Shown: one piece after another, positions 10,644-22,440 of the stretch | Position numbering within the stretch: the first letter of the stretch is position 1 | Layout: each line of letters starts with the position of its first letter | NCBI RefSeq assembly: GCF_963678635.1 | Contig: NC_087063.1 | Coordinates: forward strand, 50,665,220-50,729,219 | DNA: 64,000 nucleotides | Direction of reading: 5' to 3' | Origin: Symsagittifera roscoffensis | Taxonomy: Eukaryota; Xenacoelomorpha; Acoela; Convolutidae | Program-made: the position numbers and the translations under genes | The notes under the pieces: generated by a model | The model's input: the letters and a program-made list of their open reading frames with translations, nothing else | Database searches by the model: none | Told to the model about the DNA's origin: nothing

Positions 10644-12728
10644 GGTCTAGTGGAAATTGTCCACTAAGGAGGGTTGCTAAGGAGCTTAGCTGACTCCGAA
10701 GGGTTACTTCGGAGTGTTCCCCAAAAATCAAGAAAACGGTTTTTTCTACCGCGGTAAAGCCTTCGAATAGGGTCTAACTGACTTAAAACTAGAATGGCTG
10801 ACACGGTCAACCTTCCCAGTTGGATAAAAAGGTGATCTTATAAAATTTTGTGCCTCTCGAAGGGTTCCCTAAAATTTGGACCCTCCGAACCAACAAATTC
10901 TAAAAAAAAATTTCTTTTCCGAGATTATCAACCCACAAACGGTTGCGGTCCGAAAAAGTGGTCAAAAATTAGTCTCTGAGAAATCGCCAAAAACGCGTTC
11001 GTCCAATTGGCCTTTTTCACCACCTATATAGGTTCTGAAAGACTTTTCCGCACTTCTTTGTGAAAGTGCCCAAAAATAATTGAAACGGGCGTAGTAGCCC
11101 CGTACGGCACTGGAAAAATGCAAAAAATAGGACCAAAATCGGTTTGGAAACAAAGATTTGGCCAATAACTATCAAATTTGGACCCTCCGATTCCTTCCTT
11201 TTCCAATTTTTAGGACATTAGCTCTATCTACGGAGCTAATCGGAGAGTTACTCAAAAAATTATCTGGTAAACGAGCACGTAATGCTAGCACACTCCTAAC
11301 GCAAAAACTTTTGTTGCTCTAACTTTAAAAACTCAAAAACTTGATCCTTAAAACAGATTGACAAAATTCGGAAAATTATCAAAATTTTGCTAGAAAAATT
11401 TAGTTTTTTCTAACTTCTACTGAATCCTTTTTCGCGCGGTTTCTTTAGTCAGGGGGATTGCACTACGTAGTAATTCCTTGTATGAAAGCTTTTTGCTGCT
11501 CGGAAAAGCTCGGATATCCAAGTTTTTGGGGGTCTACAGTTTGAGCGAAAATCAGTAATTTTCAACAAAATTGGGGTGTTTCTCGGGTCTAAATAGGAGA
11601 TAAGTAATATATAGTAGGGACAATAATCTAATAAGAGTCGTTAAAGAATATTACTATACCCTCCTTTGCACCAAAATACCCGAATTAAGATCCTTAACTC
11701 GGAAATTCGTGATCGATGGAGGGTACAATCGGACCGCGCCATTCGTGCCCCCCCCCACCTCTTAAGTTTTAATGAAATAGTACCCGAAAGATACTAAAAT
11801 TGCTTCAAAGATACCCAACAGTCGTTGTGGATGTTGTCCCTGATGCCCCTTTTGAGTGTGGAACACGTCGGTCAGCGTGCCACTCTACCCTCCGTTCACC
11901 GGCAAAATCACCATTAACGTGCTTAAATGCTCAAATTACACTCAAGGGAGGGTACCCAACCCGTCACCAAAACACACAATCTTTCTATCAGAAATGATAT
12001 AAATCAATCTGGAACAACAAAAAATTGGAAGGTCAGATCACATCTCGTCCTGAAATAACATATAAACTGTCACCTTATGTTTTTTTTATTGTTTTGGTCT
12101 TTTTTGGATTTTTTACTGTTTTTTGCACTTTTTTCTTTTCAGATAAATTTGTTTTTGGCTTTTTCTTGGTTATACACTATTTTTGTTTGGTTTTACGTTT
12201 TCTCTTTAATTGTTTTTTGGTAACTTGGGATAAGCGGGCTCATGACTTCCCACCTAACCCTCCGGCGCCCGGATTTTTCGGTGTTAACTAGGTTAAAAGG
12301 CTAAACAGTACTAGGCGGAGGGTACACACCTTCCCCCTAGTACAACAAAGGTCACTAAGGACTCTATTTCGGGCATACGCCCGGAGCGGAGGGTTCGTCG
12401 CTGAAACGTTTGCTGATCATGATGGTCTCATGTCTCTAACAGGCCCACCCAGGAGCGCCAGAAAAACGTCTATGTAACATTCGCCCAAATACTACACAGT
12501 GACGGAGCGTAGAAAAGGAAATATTAATGACTGGCAGGCGTCAGTTACTTTAATTCTACTCGTTTTTTACCGTCTCGACCTTGCCAATTGATTTTCTGGT
12601 CTGTTTAGGGCTAAGTAAAAAGTTACTATTTTTAGGCCATCAGTCAAACGACTTTTGATCAGCTTTCGTTTACATGCGAACACAACCACATAGCTGGGTC
12701 TCGGATCCTCAGACTACGTGATTGCTAT
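10644..12728. repeat. Third copy of 2.6-kb repeat part (second copy of segmental duplication)
   Basis: It matches 6463-8546 base for base as far as I can follow; the length differs by one base, which I place in the poly-C run near 11750 (7568 in the first copy). After base 12728 it jumps to sequence homologous to about 9750, so roughly 1.2 kb present in the first copy is missing here. Confidence 0.85.
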
Positions 12729-13618
12729 CAAATTATAAGTGCGAAATTTAGATCTTTGGATCTTTAAATAATTTATAATCCATTATAAGGATAAAGTTTT
12801 CCTTGACTTTATAAAGAAATATAATCAATTATAATTGATTATTTTTTTCCGGAAATCTCCTATCTTTTTTATCTCTTATGTTCTATTATAGTATTTTATA
12901 ATCGAAAATAAAACTTTCGTCTGTCAAAAATCTCTAAAATTGAGATGTCTTGTCACTCTTTTGCTCATCTGAACACAAAGATTTACCCTAAAAACAAAGA
13001 ACCCTTCTTATTAGTTGAAATAGTTTCGAGGTAGGTGAAATATAACTTTTCAATGTAAGTTATGAAACTAAAGCAGTATGCTGATATTTTGGTGGTCATG
13101 AAACAGCTATAATCAGGAAAAAAACGGAAAAAAAACGTTATAAACTTGAATTGATTTTAAGTTTGTTAAAACAATTTTCCCATTTTTCACATACACCAAC
13201 AAAAGCATAAAATATAAGCAATTATTGTACAAGGTCGAAGACAAATTGGGCAAACAAAAGGGATTATAAACAATAATAATCAATTATAATGGATCTTTTC
13301 TGCCAAACAAATGAATTAGAAATTCGGATAAAAATAATTGATTATATTTGGTTCCAAAAAGAGAAATTATAATCGATTATTAATTGATTAAAATCAATTT
13401 TTTCTCACTTTTAGTAAGATTGGTACTAAAGTTATATTAGAATCAATTATTAACGCATGAAACTGGATGCGGGTGATTATATAATTTTCATGTTTTTTCA
13501 CCTTACGGTATATTAAGCGTTTTGTATACAGCAGGAGCCCAAACTGAGTATTTTGAGAGTTCTAAGCAGATTCAGTATTAAGACCACTCTCTTTGATTAG
13601 TCTTTTGTTTCCTTTGAG
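12729..13618. repeat. AT-rich element, 3' part (second copy, 5' part deleted)
   Basis: This stretch repeats about 9752-10642 and rejoins the ancestral flank CATACCGAAAAAT at 13619. At its first bases (CAAATTATAAGTGCG) it agrees with the copy at 19465 better than with the neighbouring copy at 9752, so the 9752 copy has private changes. Confidence 0.75.
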
Positions 13619-14092
13619 CATACCGAAAAATAAATTGTTGAAAGACTTATCTCTGGGATCCAGAGACCTAGATACATTAGCGCACAGATTGGCTTTGTAA
13701 TGTAGTCTCTCAGAAACTTTAAACAACCCTCAACATACTGATGCCCGCAAAAAACTTACAAATTAATTATTAATTTTATTGATTAAATCAAAATTTTGCA
13801 TAGTCTTTGACAAAGGCTTGTGGTCTCAACAAGAAAAATTGTATTTAATAAAAGCAAATTGTGTACAAAAAAATAATTTGTTTATTCGCAAAATTCAAAT
13901 TTTATTTGAAAAAAATTTGCTCGTCACGAAATTGAAAAAACTTGCGAGAATTTCTAAGACTTTTTGCAAAATTTTGCATTCTCGTGTTTTGAAATAGTCG
14001 TTAATGAGATGTGGAAAACGTATAATAACCTGTTTGTGCCTCTTTTAATTCAGAAGGAACAAGTTAAACATAATAAATGTTATAACTTTCAG
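13619..14092. other. Spacer upstream of the duplicated exon
   Basis: The AT-rich sequence is shared with 20290-20764. A short Lys-rich open frame at 13779-13997 is not preserved in copy II and is probably accidental. The end is pyrimidine-containing and leads to the TTATAACTTTCAG acceptor. Confidence 0.4.
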
Positions 14093-14286
14093 GAATCGAT
14101 TTAGCCCTGATGACGATGAGTGATGTTCTAATAATGTCCTACGGAAGCTATGGAGACTTTGGAGCTCTTCTGGGAACAAGTAAAAAACAAGTGTTGTACC
14201 CCAAATTACACAAAACTTACGATGAAACTGGAGTGAACTTTGGCATGCCTCGCTTTATGCCGATATCGTGGAGGGAACATAACTAA
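14093..14286 (+). CDS. Last exon of a GT11 (alpha-1,2-fucosyltransferase)-like gene, copy I
   Basis: A TTATAACTTTCAG acceptor precedes a 194-bp open segment that is read after two bases as 63 codons to TAA 14284-14286. The segment 'LALMTMSDVLIMSYGSYGDF' followed by a Lys/Val-Leu-Tyr-Pro stretch matches the C-terminal conserved motif of glycosyltransferase family 11, in which a hydrophobic (I/Y)G(S/T)(Y/F)G sequence lies in the GDP-fucose-binding half. These enzymes act in the Golgi on glycan galactose. No upstream exon could be found, so it may be a gene fragment carried by the duplication. Copy II at 20765-20958 looks identical. The family call rests on one motif. Confidence 0.45.
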
Positions 14287-14559
14287 TTCAGGACTACTTC
14301 ATGGACTTGGATTTAATAATAATCAATCAGTTTTCCAAGTTTTGTGCTCATTTTGAATTCTTAAAAGATTTCAACGGATTTGGGAAGGGGGATAGGCAGA
14401 AGGTAGAGGTTGCTTTTATTTTTAAAAAGCAGCAGGCGAAAATAGTCATTTTTTTGGCTCGGAGCTTTCCCTCAAAATTAGAAATTATTGGCGCCTTCAG
14501 AAAAAAAAATCAGCGGTAAGTCTGTCAAATTTGGTGGTGTTAAAATAGTACCAAAGGGG
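14287..14559. other. Spacer 3' of exon
   Basis: The sequence is shared with copy II (20959-21228). A 72-codon open frame at 14301-14519 also exists at 20973-21191, but because the whole region is duplicated this says nothing about coding. Nothing else was recognised. Confidence 0.4.
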
Positions 14560-15493
14560 CCCGGGTTGACCTCCATACACCGAAAATCGTTATCATACAA
14601 TTCCATACATCAAGTTTATGGAAAAATGCTTGTCATACAATTTTCATACAATTTCTAAAAATAGTTGAAAACTGGTATTAACTTATTTCTGTGGATGTTT
14701 GATTCTTATAAAACAGTCTGGTGATAAAAACTGAGGTTCTCGTTTTTTTGAAAAAAATGCTTATCATACAATTCCCATATATGGGAATTGTATGACTGGC
14801 ATTTTTTTGATGGCGACACAAAAAATTTTTCAAGTAATTTTGAAAATTTGGCCCAAAAAAAATTTTTTTTTTTCAACCGCAAATCGAATTTCGTACGCAA
14901 ACAAACATTTTTCGAAATTTTTTTTTGCATGCAAAATTTAATATTTTGTGTGCATAACGTAGTCCTGGATACGATAAAATTGGCTTTTATTTTCTTTTCA
15001 CTTAAATTTTTTTTTCAAAAACGCTGAAAATTTCTATTTCTTTTGTATGGGGTGTTAATGTAAGCCTTGATCAATGTCTGATAACTTGAAAATTCAAAAA
15101 TTTAAAATAATCATCATAAAAAAATTTTGCCAAAAAATAAAAGTTCGTTACTTTTGTTATATCAATTGTGAAAAACATCCAAATTCAGGTCGTTTGCTTT
15201 GCATTGTATATGCGAGACCGTCCAACCTTTGGTGTTTTGAGTAACCAAGGTCTTTGTCACTTGTGTTCGGTTGCGAACACAACCAAAAACTTTTCAGAAA
15301 CTAAAATTTGAAAGAAAAAATCAAAATTTTTGGTTTATGGAAAAACACCTATCATACAATATTCATTTATGGAAAAATCTTTATCATAGAGATTTCATAC
15401 AATGTTCTGTACGTATGACATTGTATGGAATTGTATGACAAGAAGTTTTTCATAAATGGAAATTGTATGATTAGAAGTTTTGGTCAACCCGGG
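14560..15493. mobile_element. 934-bp TIR element inserted in copy I only
   Basis: Perfect 12-bp terminal inverted repeats CCCGGGTTGACC / GGTCAACCCGGG bound the insertion. The inner flanks are also inverted, with repeated CATACAATT/AATTGTATG motifs on both sides, giving long foldback arms. In copy II the site is empty: GTACCAGAGGGGGTCGAAAA at 21220-21239. The target lies in a G run, so the target duplication length is ambiguous. It has no transposase and is non-autonomous. Confidence 0.85.
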
Positions 15494-16700
15494 GGGTCGA
15501 AAATAGTACCTGAGGGGGGAGGGTGTTTAAACCGCATCGTCTAAACCTGCTATTGCGCAAAAATGCATGATTCGCGTTTTAAACGGATATTTTTGAAAAC
15601 TTCCTTCTTCTACGAGACTATAAGCATTTTGTAACTTAATTATAAGCATGTGTTGAAGTTAATTTTATTTTGTAAATTTTTGGAGCATTGGAGTTTCAGT
15701 ACCTTATTTGATGAAGTTTGATTTGTTAAATTATTTTTTAAAACTGAAATAAGCCAGCGGGTTGCTTAAACTAGCGATCTGTTCTTAGAAAACTAGAATT
15801 GGTGGGTGAGTACTGGCTTCATAACGTTTTTTTTTCGGAACCTTTAAGAACTTTGGATGTTCTTGGCTTTGTGTTTTTTTCTTGAAAACGCTTAGAGATT
15901 ATTCTGAAATTTAAAAAGTCCAGAGACTATTCAACATAACTCTGAATAAACTTCAATTCAATTATGTAAAAGACCAGTGTCGAGGTTTGCAATTTGTTTT
16001 TTTACCATTTCGACCAGAATCCAGTATGGCTCAAATCAAGGGCGGAATTAGGATAATCTCGAGGGGGCTCAAAGAATTAGTATTTATTGGCGCCAAAGGC
16101 GCTGTCAGAAAATATTTAGAGCCGGTTGGCTAAAAATGGATGTCACTAAGTAATACCAGTGGTTGGGCCTTTGGTTGATGAGGGGGTCGAATCCGTGAGT
16201 GAAAGCATCTGCCTCCCTCCAGCCCCCCTCCCCCCAAATACGTCCCTGTACGACAACATGATTTCTTAATCGTTTTAGAGACCATTTTTTGTATGGTTAA
16301 TATAAGCAATTTAGAAAAAAAAACACTTCAATTGTATCGGCAAATAAATTCGGTTCGTGTTTTGATCTTAAACTGTTTGGTTATGGGGTTACAGGAAAAT
16401 TTTTGATCGTTACAGGAATTTTAAGGCCAAGAGGGAGCGCTTGAGTGAAATTTGGTTTCCATTTTGATCTCCTATTTTCCTTGGAGGGTGCTGAATAAAA
16501 CCAATTATTAGAAAAACCCGTTAATGAGCCCAATTTTGCAAATTGAGCTCAATTATTGGTACTATTTTGTCAGTTTGGGGCCGAATAGGCCCATTGTTTG
16601 GCAAACGAGCTAAAAAAACCCAAGTTTTTTGCAAGTTGGGATCATCGATTTTCCTAACCTAAGCTTAAAGAGACTATAATAAACAACGCTCATGGAATGG
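15494..16700. other. Spacer in copy I, including a diverged CAG-ended miniature element
   Basis: This sequence is shared with 21233-22440. At 16037-16248 lies a possible hAT-like miniature element: CAAGGGCGGAATTAGG at the left and CCCCAAATACGTCCCTG at the right, with the GGCGCCAAAGGCGC palindrome seen in related elements. It is present in both copies and therefore older than the duplication. No coding sequence is seen. Confidence 0.4.
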
Positions 16701-17500
16701 TATGACAAAGGTAGCACAGAGGTCCTGGGTACTCAATGAGTTGATTCAAGGCGTTCGCGGAAACTGTATATTTTATACGTAGGGGGCTGAATATGTGCCA
16801 AATTTTTGGTACTTGATTTGCCATGGGGGGGGGGGGGGGTTAACAAGCCGAATTTTCTAAATATTGGATACTTTTCCAGTTCTCCTTATCATTTTAAAAT
16901 TACAATTTAAAATTGTTGAGAAATTGGTCATATTGATAGTTTCATTTACAATTTGTTGTTTACGGGTCGAAGTCCTCACTCTATATTTCGACCGTGCTCG
17001 ACCGAACAAAGTGTGCTCGACCACTTTGAACGTACTCGACCACCTCGGGCACGTTTTCACTTTCAAATAACTTGATTTATCACAAACTGAACCTTATACA
17101 TTCTGCTTTTCGGGTAACATCCTAAGATGTTTTTTTTCTCAGAAAGGAAGGATTAGAGTTATTTTGAATCCTAAATCCTCCAGGCGTCGGCTTTGTGTTT
17201 GATTTTTAAAATATTTTTGTTCAGACCAAGCCGAGATGCTCAACGACTCATGTTTGGACTTTGAAAAATGAATAAGTGCAATTTTGCTGCTGAAATTTGG
17301 CGGTCGAGAAGCAGTTTTTAGTCAAACACAAAGTCAAAACACAACCAATTTTGGTTGATAAAGTCAATACATACCTAAATTTGGTCAAGAAAGTCAAAAC
17401 ACATGTCAAGAATGTCAAAAAACTGGATCGAGCGCAGTCGAAATATACGTAATTTTGGTCGATAAAGTCGGAACATACCAACATTTAGTCCAGAAATCGA
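16700..17500. repeat. ~0.8-kb module with GGTCGA minisatellite, module 1
   Basis: The module runs from GGTAGCACAGAGGTC through GGGGGCTGAATATGTGCC, GACCGTGCTCGACC and TTCTGCTTTTCGGG, and ends in a minisatellite of about 30 bp (GGTCGATAAAGTCAAAACATACC-like, roughly 17280-17490). Further modules lie at 17520-18400, 22440-23230, 23260-23935 and 24340-24690 plus 43593-44130. The minisatellite gives repeating 10-residue minus-strand frames that should not be taken for a protein. A 15-base G run at 16825-16839 is private to this module. Confidence 0.65.
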
Positions 17501-17519
17501 AACAAGGAAATATAAGGAA

Positions 17520-18400
17520 AGTGGTAGGACAGAAGTAGCACAGTGGTCTTAGGTACTCAAGGATTTGGTACGAGGCTTTCGAGGAAATTGTTTTTCTTTA
17601 CGTAGGGGGCTAAATATGTGCCGAGTTTTTTTTCTTAATTCGCCATGGAAAGGTATAGTTGAGCCCCATTTTCTAAATATTGCGGCTTTTGCCAGCTTCG
17701 CACCCCCCGTAAAATTGAAACTCAATATTGCTGAAAAATCAGTCAAACCGAATGATCATTAGCGATATTTTGAATACGAGTCGAAGTGCTCACTTTATGT
17801 TTCGACAATCTCGGCCAAAACTTGTTATGTTTCGACCGTGCTCAGCTTTTTTCAGCCAATTTTGGGCATGTTTTAATTTTCAATTAACAATTGTTATCCA
17901 AATTTAAATCTTTTTCATTCTGCTTTTCGGATAACCACCTATGATACTTGTTTTTAATCGGCACGAAAGTATTAGAGTTATTTTAATTCTTCAAGGTTTC
18001 GACTTTGTGTTTGACTTTTTGTCTATTTTTGTCGAGCCCGGGTCAAATTGCACGACGACATATGTTTTGAATTTGAAAGACGAGCAACTGAGTTTTGCTA
18101 CTAAAAATTGGTGTTCGAGAAGCAAATTTTAGTCGCTCCCAAAGTCAAAACACAACCGATTTGGCTCGATAGTGTCAAAACATACCAAATTTTGGTCGCG
18201 AAAGTGAAAACACAGGTCGTGAAAATCAAAATATAGGTCGAGCGCAGTCGAATTATACGTGAGTTTGGTTGACAAAGTTGAAACATTAGTAAATTTCGCC
18301 AAAACTTGAAATACACAAAAATTTGGTCAAATCGATCGAAAGGAACCAAATTTTGGTCAAAAAAGAAAAAAATTAAGTCGAGCACCCCGCGAATCATGCA
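17520..18400. repeat. ~0.8-kb module, module 2
   Basis: It repeats the module pattern with the GTAGCACAGTGGTCTTAGG start and a 30-bp-type minisatellite at about 18090-18400. About 200 bp of it (17823-18023) are missing from the corresponding copy II module. Confidence 0.6.
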
Positions 18401-18860
18401 TTTTTTTATTATGGAGTTCGTTGTCGCAATTTTCTGGAGATGACAGTGCGATAGAAAACAAAATTAAAAAGCATCACTCAAGCATGAAACTATAAAATTA
18501 TTTCAATTTACAGATAGTATACTTCTAACGACAACTTTTCAAATGCTCAAAGGATTCTTTCTCTCACCCTTACAGGGAGAAACGTGGTTTATACCGACTA
18601 CAGGGGGAATTTTTTATAAGAGACAGAAAAATATTTTTGATATTTACAGGAAATGTAAAGCCAAGAGCGAGCGCGTGACTTCAATTTAGTTCTCATTTTG
18701 CTCTCTTTCTATTCCATGGAGGGCGCTCAATGACCACAGTTGTCAAAAAACGAGCTGAATATTCTCGAATATTCTGACCCTCCTTTGCAGTAATTTTCAA
18801 CCATTAAGGCTCCTACTTCTATTTCCATGTTGCGTCAGACAGTCTGGCAGAACGGCACAT

Positions 18861-20290
18861 GTAATCGATTATAATAGAATACAATGGATTGTTTTTTTTT
18901 TCAAAAAAATTTGATTATAATGGCAATATATTCGATATCTTGTTCAATTTTTTCCATTTTTAAGGGATTATAATGGATTAATTTTATCTCGGGAATCCAT
19001 TATAACTGATTAAAATCCATGGGCGCTCGATGAAAATCCATTGATTGAATTAAATTTTTTTGATTATGATAGAATCTAACTGTTTTTATGCAATATTGAT
19101 AAACTTACAAAATTTCATGCTCAACGACTAGAGTGACATAACTTGATAAGTTTTTCAAGTCAATTCAAAATTTTGTAATTTTCGATTTTTCTCAAAAAAA
19201 AATCAGATCTAAAATTGGTTAATTCTTATCTAAGATCTGAAATAACGAATTTCATATCTGAAAACTAACCTAAATAAGAAATAAAAAATTTCAGATTTTG
19301 CACACAAAATCCTCTCGATATGGGCAGTGTGGGAAGCATTTTGCATGATTAGCATTCATTTTTCAAGAAATTGTCCAGATTATGCATTCTACTAACCGCA
19401 CTCATTCAAAAGAGAAAATTATCGCTTATAAAACAATTACAATTGTACTTTTATAAAATTATATCAAATTATAAGTGCGAAATTTAGATCTTTGGATCTT
19501 TAAATAATTTATAATCCATTATAAGGATAAAGTTTTCGTTGACTTTATAATGAATTATAATCAACTATAATTGATTATTTTTTTCCGAAAAATTCCTATC
19601 TTTTATTATCTTTTATGTTCTATTATAACATTTTGTAACAGAATATAAAACTTTTGTCTGTCAAAAATCTCTAAAGTTGAGATGTCTCGTCACTCTTTTG
19701 TTCATCTGAACACAAAGATTTACCCTAAAAACAAAGAACCCTTCTTATTTGTTGAAAAAGTTTCGAGGTAGGTGAAATATAACTTTTCAATATAAGTTAT
19801 GAAACAAAAGCAGTATGCTGATATTTTGGTGCTCATGAAACAACTATAATCAGGAAAAAAAACGAAAAAAAAAACATTATAAACTTGAAATTAATGTACA
19901 AGGTCGAAGACAAATTGGGCAAACAAAAAAGATTATAAACAAAAATAATCAATTATATGGATCTTTTCTGCCAAACAAATGAATTAGAAATTCGGATAAA
20001 AATAATTGATTATATTTGGTTCCAAAAAGAGAAATTATAATCGATTATTAATTGATTAAAATCAATTTTTTCTCACTTTTTGTAAGATTGGTACTAAAGT
20101 TATATTAGAATCACATATTAACGCATGAAACTGGATGCGGGTGATCATATAATTTTCACGTTTTTTCACCTTACGGTATTTTAAGCGTTTTGTATTTTGA
20201 GTATTTTGAGTATACTGAGTATTTTAAGAGTTCTAAGCAGATTCAGTATTAAGACCACTCTCTTTGATTAGTCTTTTGTTTCCTTTGAGC
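18861..20290. repeat. AT-rich 'TAATCGATTATAAT' element, copy II
   Basis: This is the uninterrupted copy of the element at 9130-10620, about 95% similar by eye, with a roughly 70-bp gap near 19890 where bases equivalent to about 10170-10250 are missing. It is the best reference for the family in this window. Confidence 0.6.
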
Positions 20291-20764
20291 ATACCGAAAA
20301 ATAAATTGTTGAAAGACTTATCTCTGGGATCCAGAGACCTAGAAACATCCAGCGCACAGATTGGCTTTGTAATGTAGTCTCTCAGAAACTTTAAATAACC
20401 CTCAACATACTGATGCCCGCAAAAAACTTACAAATCAATTATTAATTTTATTAATTAAATCAAAATTTTGCATAGTCTTTGACAAAAGCTTGTGGTCTCA
20501 ACAAGAAAAATTGTATTTAATAAATGCAAATTGTGTACAAAAAAATAATTTGTTTATTCACAAAACTCAAATTTTATTTGAAAAAAATTTGCTCGTCACG
20601 AAATTGAAAAAACTTGCGAGAATTTCTAAGACTTTTTGCAAAATTTTGCATTCTCGTGTTTTGAAATAGTCGTTAACGAGATGTGGAAAACATATAATAA
20701 CCTGTTTGTGCCTCTTTTAATTCAGAAGGAACAAGTTAAACATAATAAATGTTATAACTTTCAG

Positions 20765-20958
20765 GAATCGATTTAGCCCTGATGACGATGAGTGATGTTC
20801 TAATAATGTCCTACGGAAGCTATGGAGACTTTGGAGCTCTTCTGGGAACAAGTAAAAAACAAGTGTTGTACCCCAAATTACACAAAACTTACGATGAAAC
20901 TGGAGTGAACTTTGGCATGCCTCGCTTTATGCCGATATCGTGGAGGGAACATAACTAA
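20765..20958 (+). CDS. Last exon of a GT11-like gene, copy II
   Basis: The exon equals 14093-14286 in all 194 positions that I compared, including the TTCAG acceptor and the TAA stop (20956-20958). It carries the same GT11-like 'SYGSYGDFGALL' motif. The surrounding non-coding sequence is also almost identical, so the match reflects recent duplication, not selection. No additional exon was found between the two copies. Confidence 0.45.
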
Positions 20959-22440
20959 TTCAGGACTACTTCATGGACTTGGATTTAATAATAATCAATC
21001 AGTTTTCCAAGTTTTGTGCTCATTTTGAATTCTTAAAAGATTTCAACGGATTTGGGAAGGGCGATAGGCAGAAGGTAGAGGTTGCTTTTATTTTTAAAAA
21101 GCAACAGGCGAAAATAGTCATTTTTTTGGCTCGGAGCTTTCCCTCAAAATTAGAAATTATTGGCGCCTTCAGAAAAAAAAATCAGCGGTAAGTCTGTCAA
21201 ATTTGGTGGTGTTAAAATAGTACCAGAGGGGGTCGAAAATAGTACCTGAGGGGGGAGGGTGTTTAAACCGCATTGTCTAAACCTGCTATTGCGCAAAAAT
21301 GCATGATTCGCGTTTTAAACGGATATTTTTGAAAACTTCCTTCTTCTACGAGACTATAAGCATTTTGTAACTTAATTATAAGCATGTGTTGAAGTTAATT
21401 TTATTTTGTAAATTTTTGGAGCATTGGAGTTTCAGTACCTTATTTGATGAAGTTTAAATCATTGAAGAGTTTGATTTGTTAAATTATTTTTTAAAACTGA
21501 AATAAGCCAGCGGGTTGCTTAAACTAGCGATCTGTTCTTAGAAAACTAGAATTGGTGGGTGAGTACTGGCTTCATAACGTTTTTTTTCGGAACCTTCAAG
21601 AACTTTGGATGTTCTTGGCTTTGTGTTTTTTTCTTGAAAACGCTTAGAGATTATTCTGAAATTTAAAAAGTCCAGAGATTATTCAACATAACTCTGAATG
21701 AACTTCAATTCAATTATGTAAAAGACCAGTGTCGAGGTTTGCAATTTGTTTTTTTACCATTTCGACCAGAATCCAGTATGGCTCAAATCAAGGGCGGAAT
21801 TAGGATAATCTCGAGGGGGCTCAAAGAATTAGTATTTATTGGCGCCAAAGGCGCTGTCAGAAAATATTTAGAGCCGGTTGGCTAAAAATGGATGTCACTA
21901 AGTAATACCAGTGGTTGGGCCTTTGGTTGATGAGGGGGTCGAATCCGTGAGTGAAAGCATCTGCCTCCCTCCAGCCCCCCTCCCCCCAAATACGTCCCTG
22001 TACGACAACATGATTTCTTAATCGTTTTAGAGACCATTTTTTGTATGGTTAATATAAGCAATTTAGAAAAAAAAACACTTCAATTGTATCGGCAAATAAA
22101 TTCGGTTCGTGTTTTGATCTTAAACTGTTTGGTTATGGGGTTACAGGAAAATTTTTGATCGTTACAGGAATTTTAAGGCCAAGAGGGAGCGCTTGAGTGA
22201 AATTTGGTTTCCATTTTGATCTCCTATTTTCCTTGGAGGGTGCTGAATAAAACCAATTATTAGAAAAACCCGGTAATGAACCCAATTTTTGCAAATTGAG
22301 CTCATTTTTTGGTCCCTATTAAATCAGTTTGGGGCCGAATAGGCCCACTGTTTGGCAAACGAGCTAAAAAATCCCATGTCGATTTTCCTAACCTAAGCTT
22401 AAAGAGACTATAATAAACACTGCTCATGGAATAGTATGAC
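20959..22440. other. Spacer in copy II
   Basis: This matches 14287-16700 apart from the missing 934-bp element and an extra 14-bp segment (AATCATTGAAGAGT) near 21458. I see no gene. Confidence 0.5.

Larger units (their letters stand above)
9080..18759. repeat. Large tandem duplication, copy I
   Basis: This block and 18803-24295 share the same order of parts: AT-rich element, CATACCGAAAAATAAATTG spacer, fucosyltransferase-like exon, spacer, two GGTCGA-minisatellite modules and a GACCACAGTTGTCAAAAA end. Copy I is longer because it contains the second copy of the 4.2-kb duplication (10644-13618) and a 934-bp TIR element (14560-15493). Identity is visibly very high through the exon and its flanks. 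Confidence 0.8.

Noticed and set aside
17248-18397. Minus-strand frames with repeating LTF(S/L)TKI-like residues as a repetitive protein
   Set aside because: They are translations of the ~30-bp minisatellite; no start, splice or composition evidence for coding.
16700-18400. A CRISPR array, suggested by ~30-bp repeats
   Set aside because: The repeats are contiguous and degenerate without unique spacers, in an animal nuclear genome.
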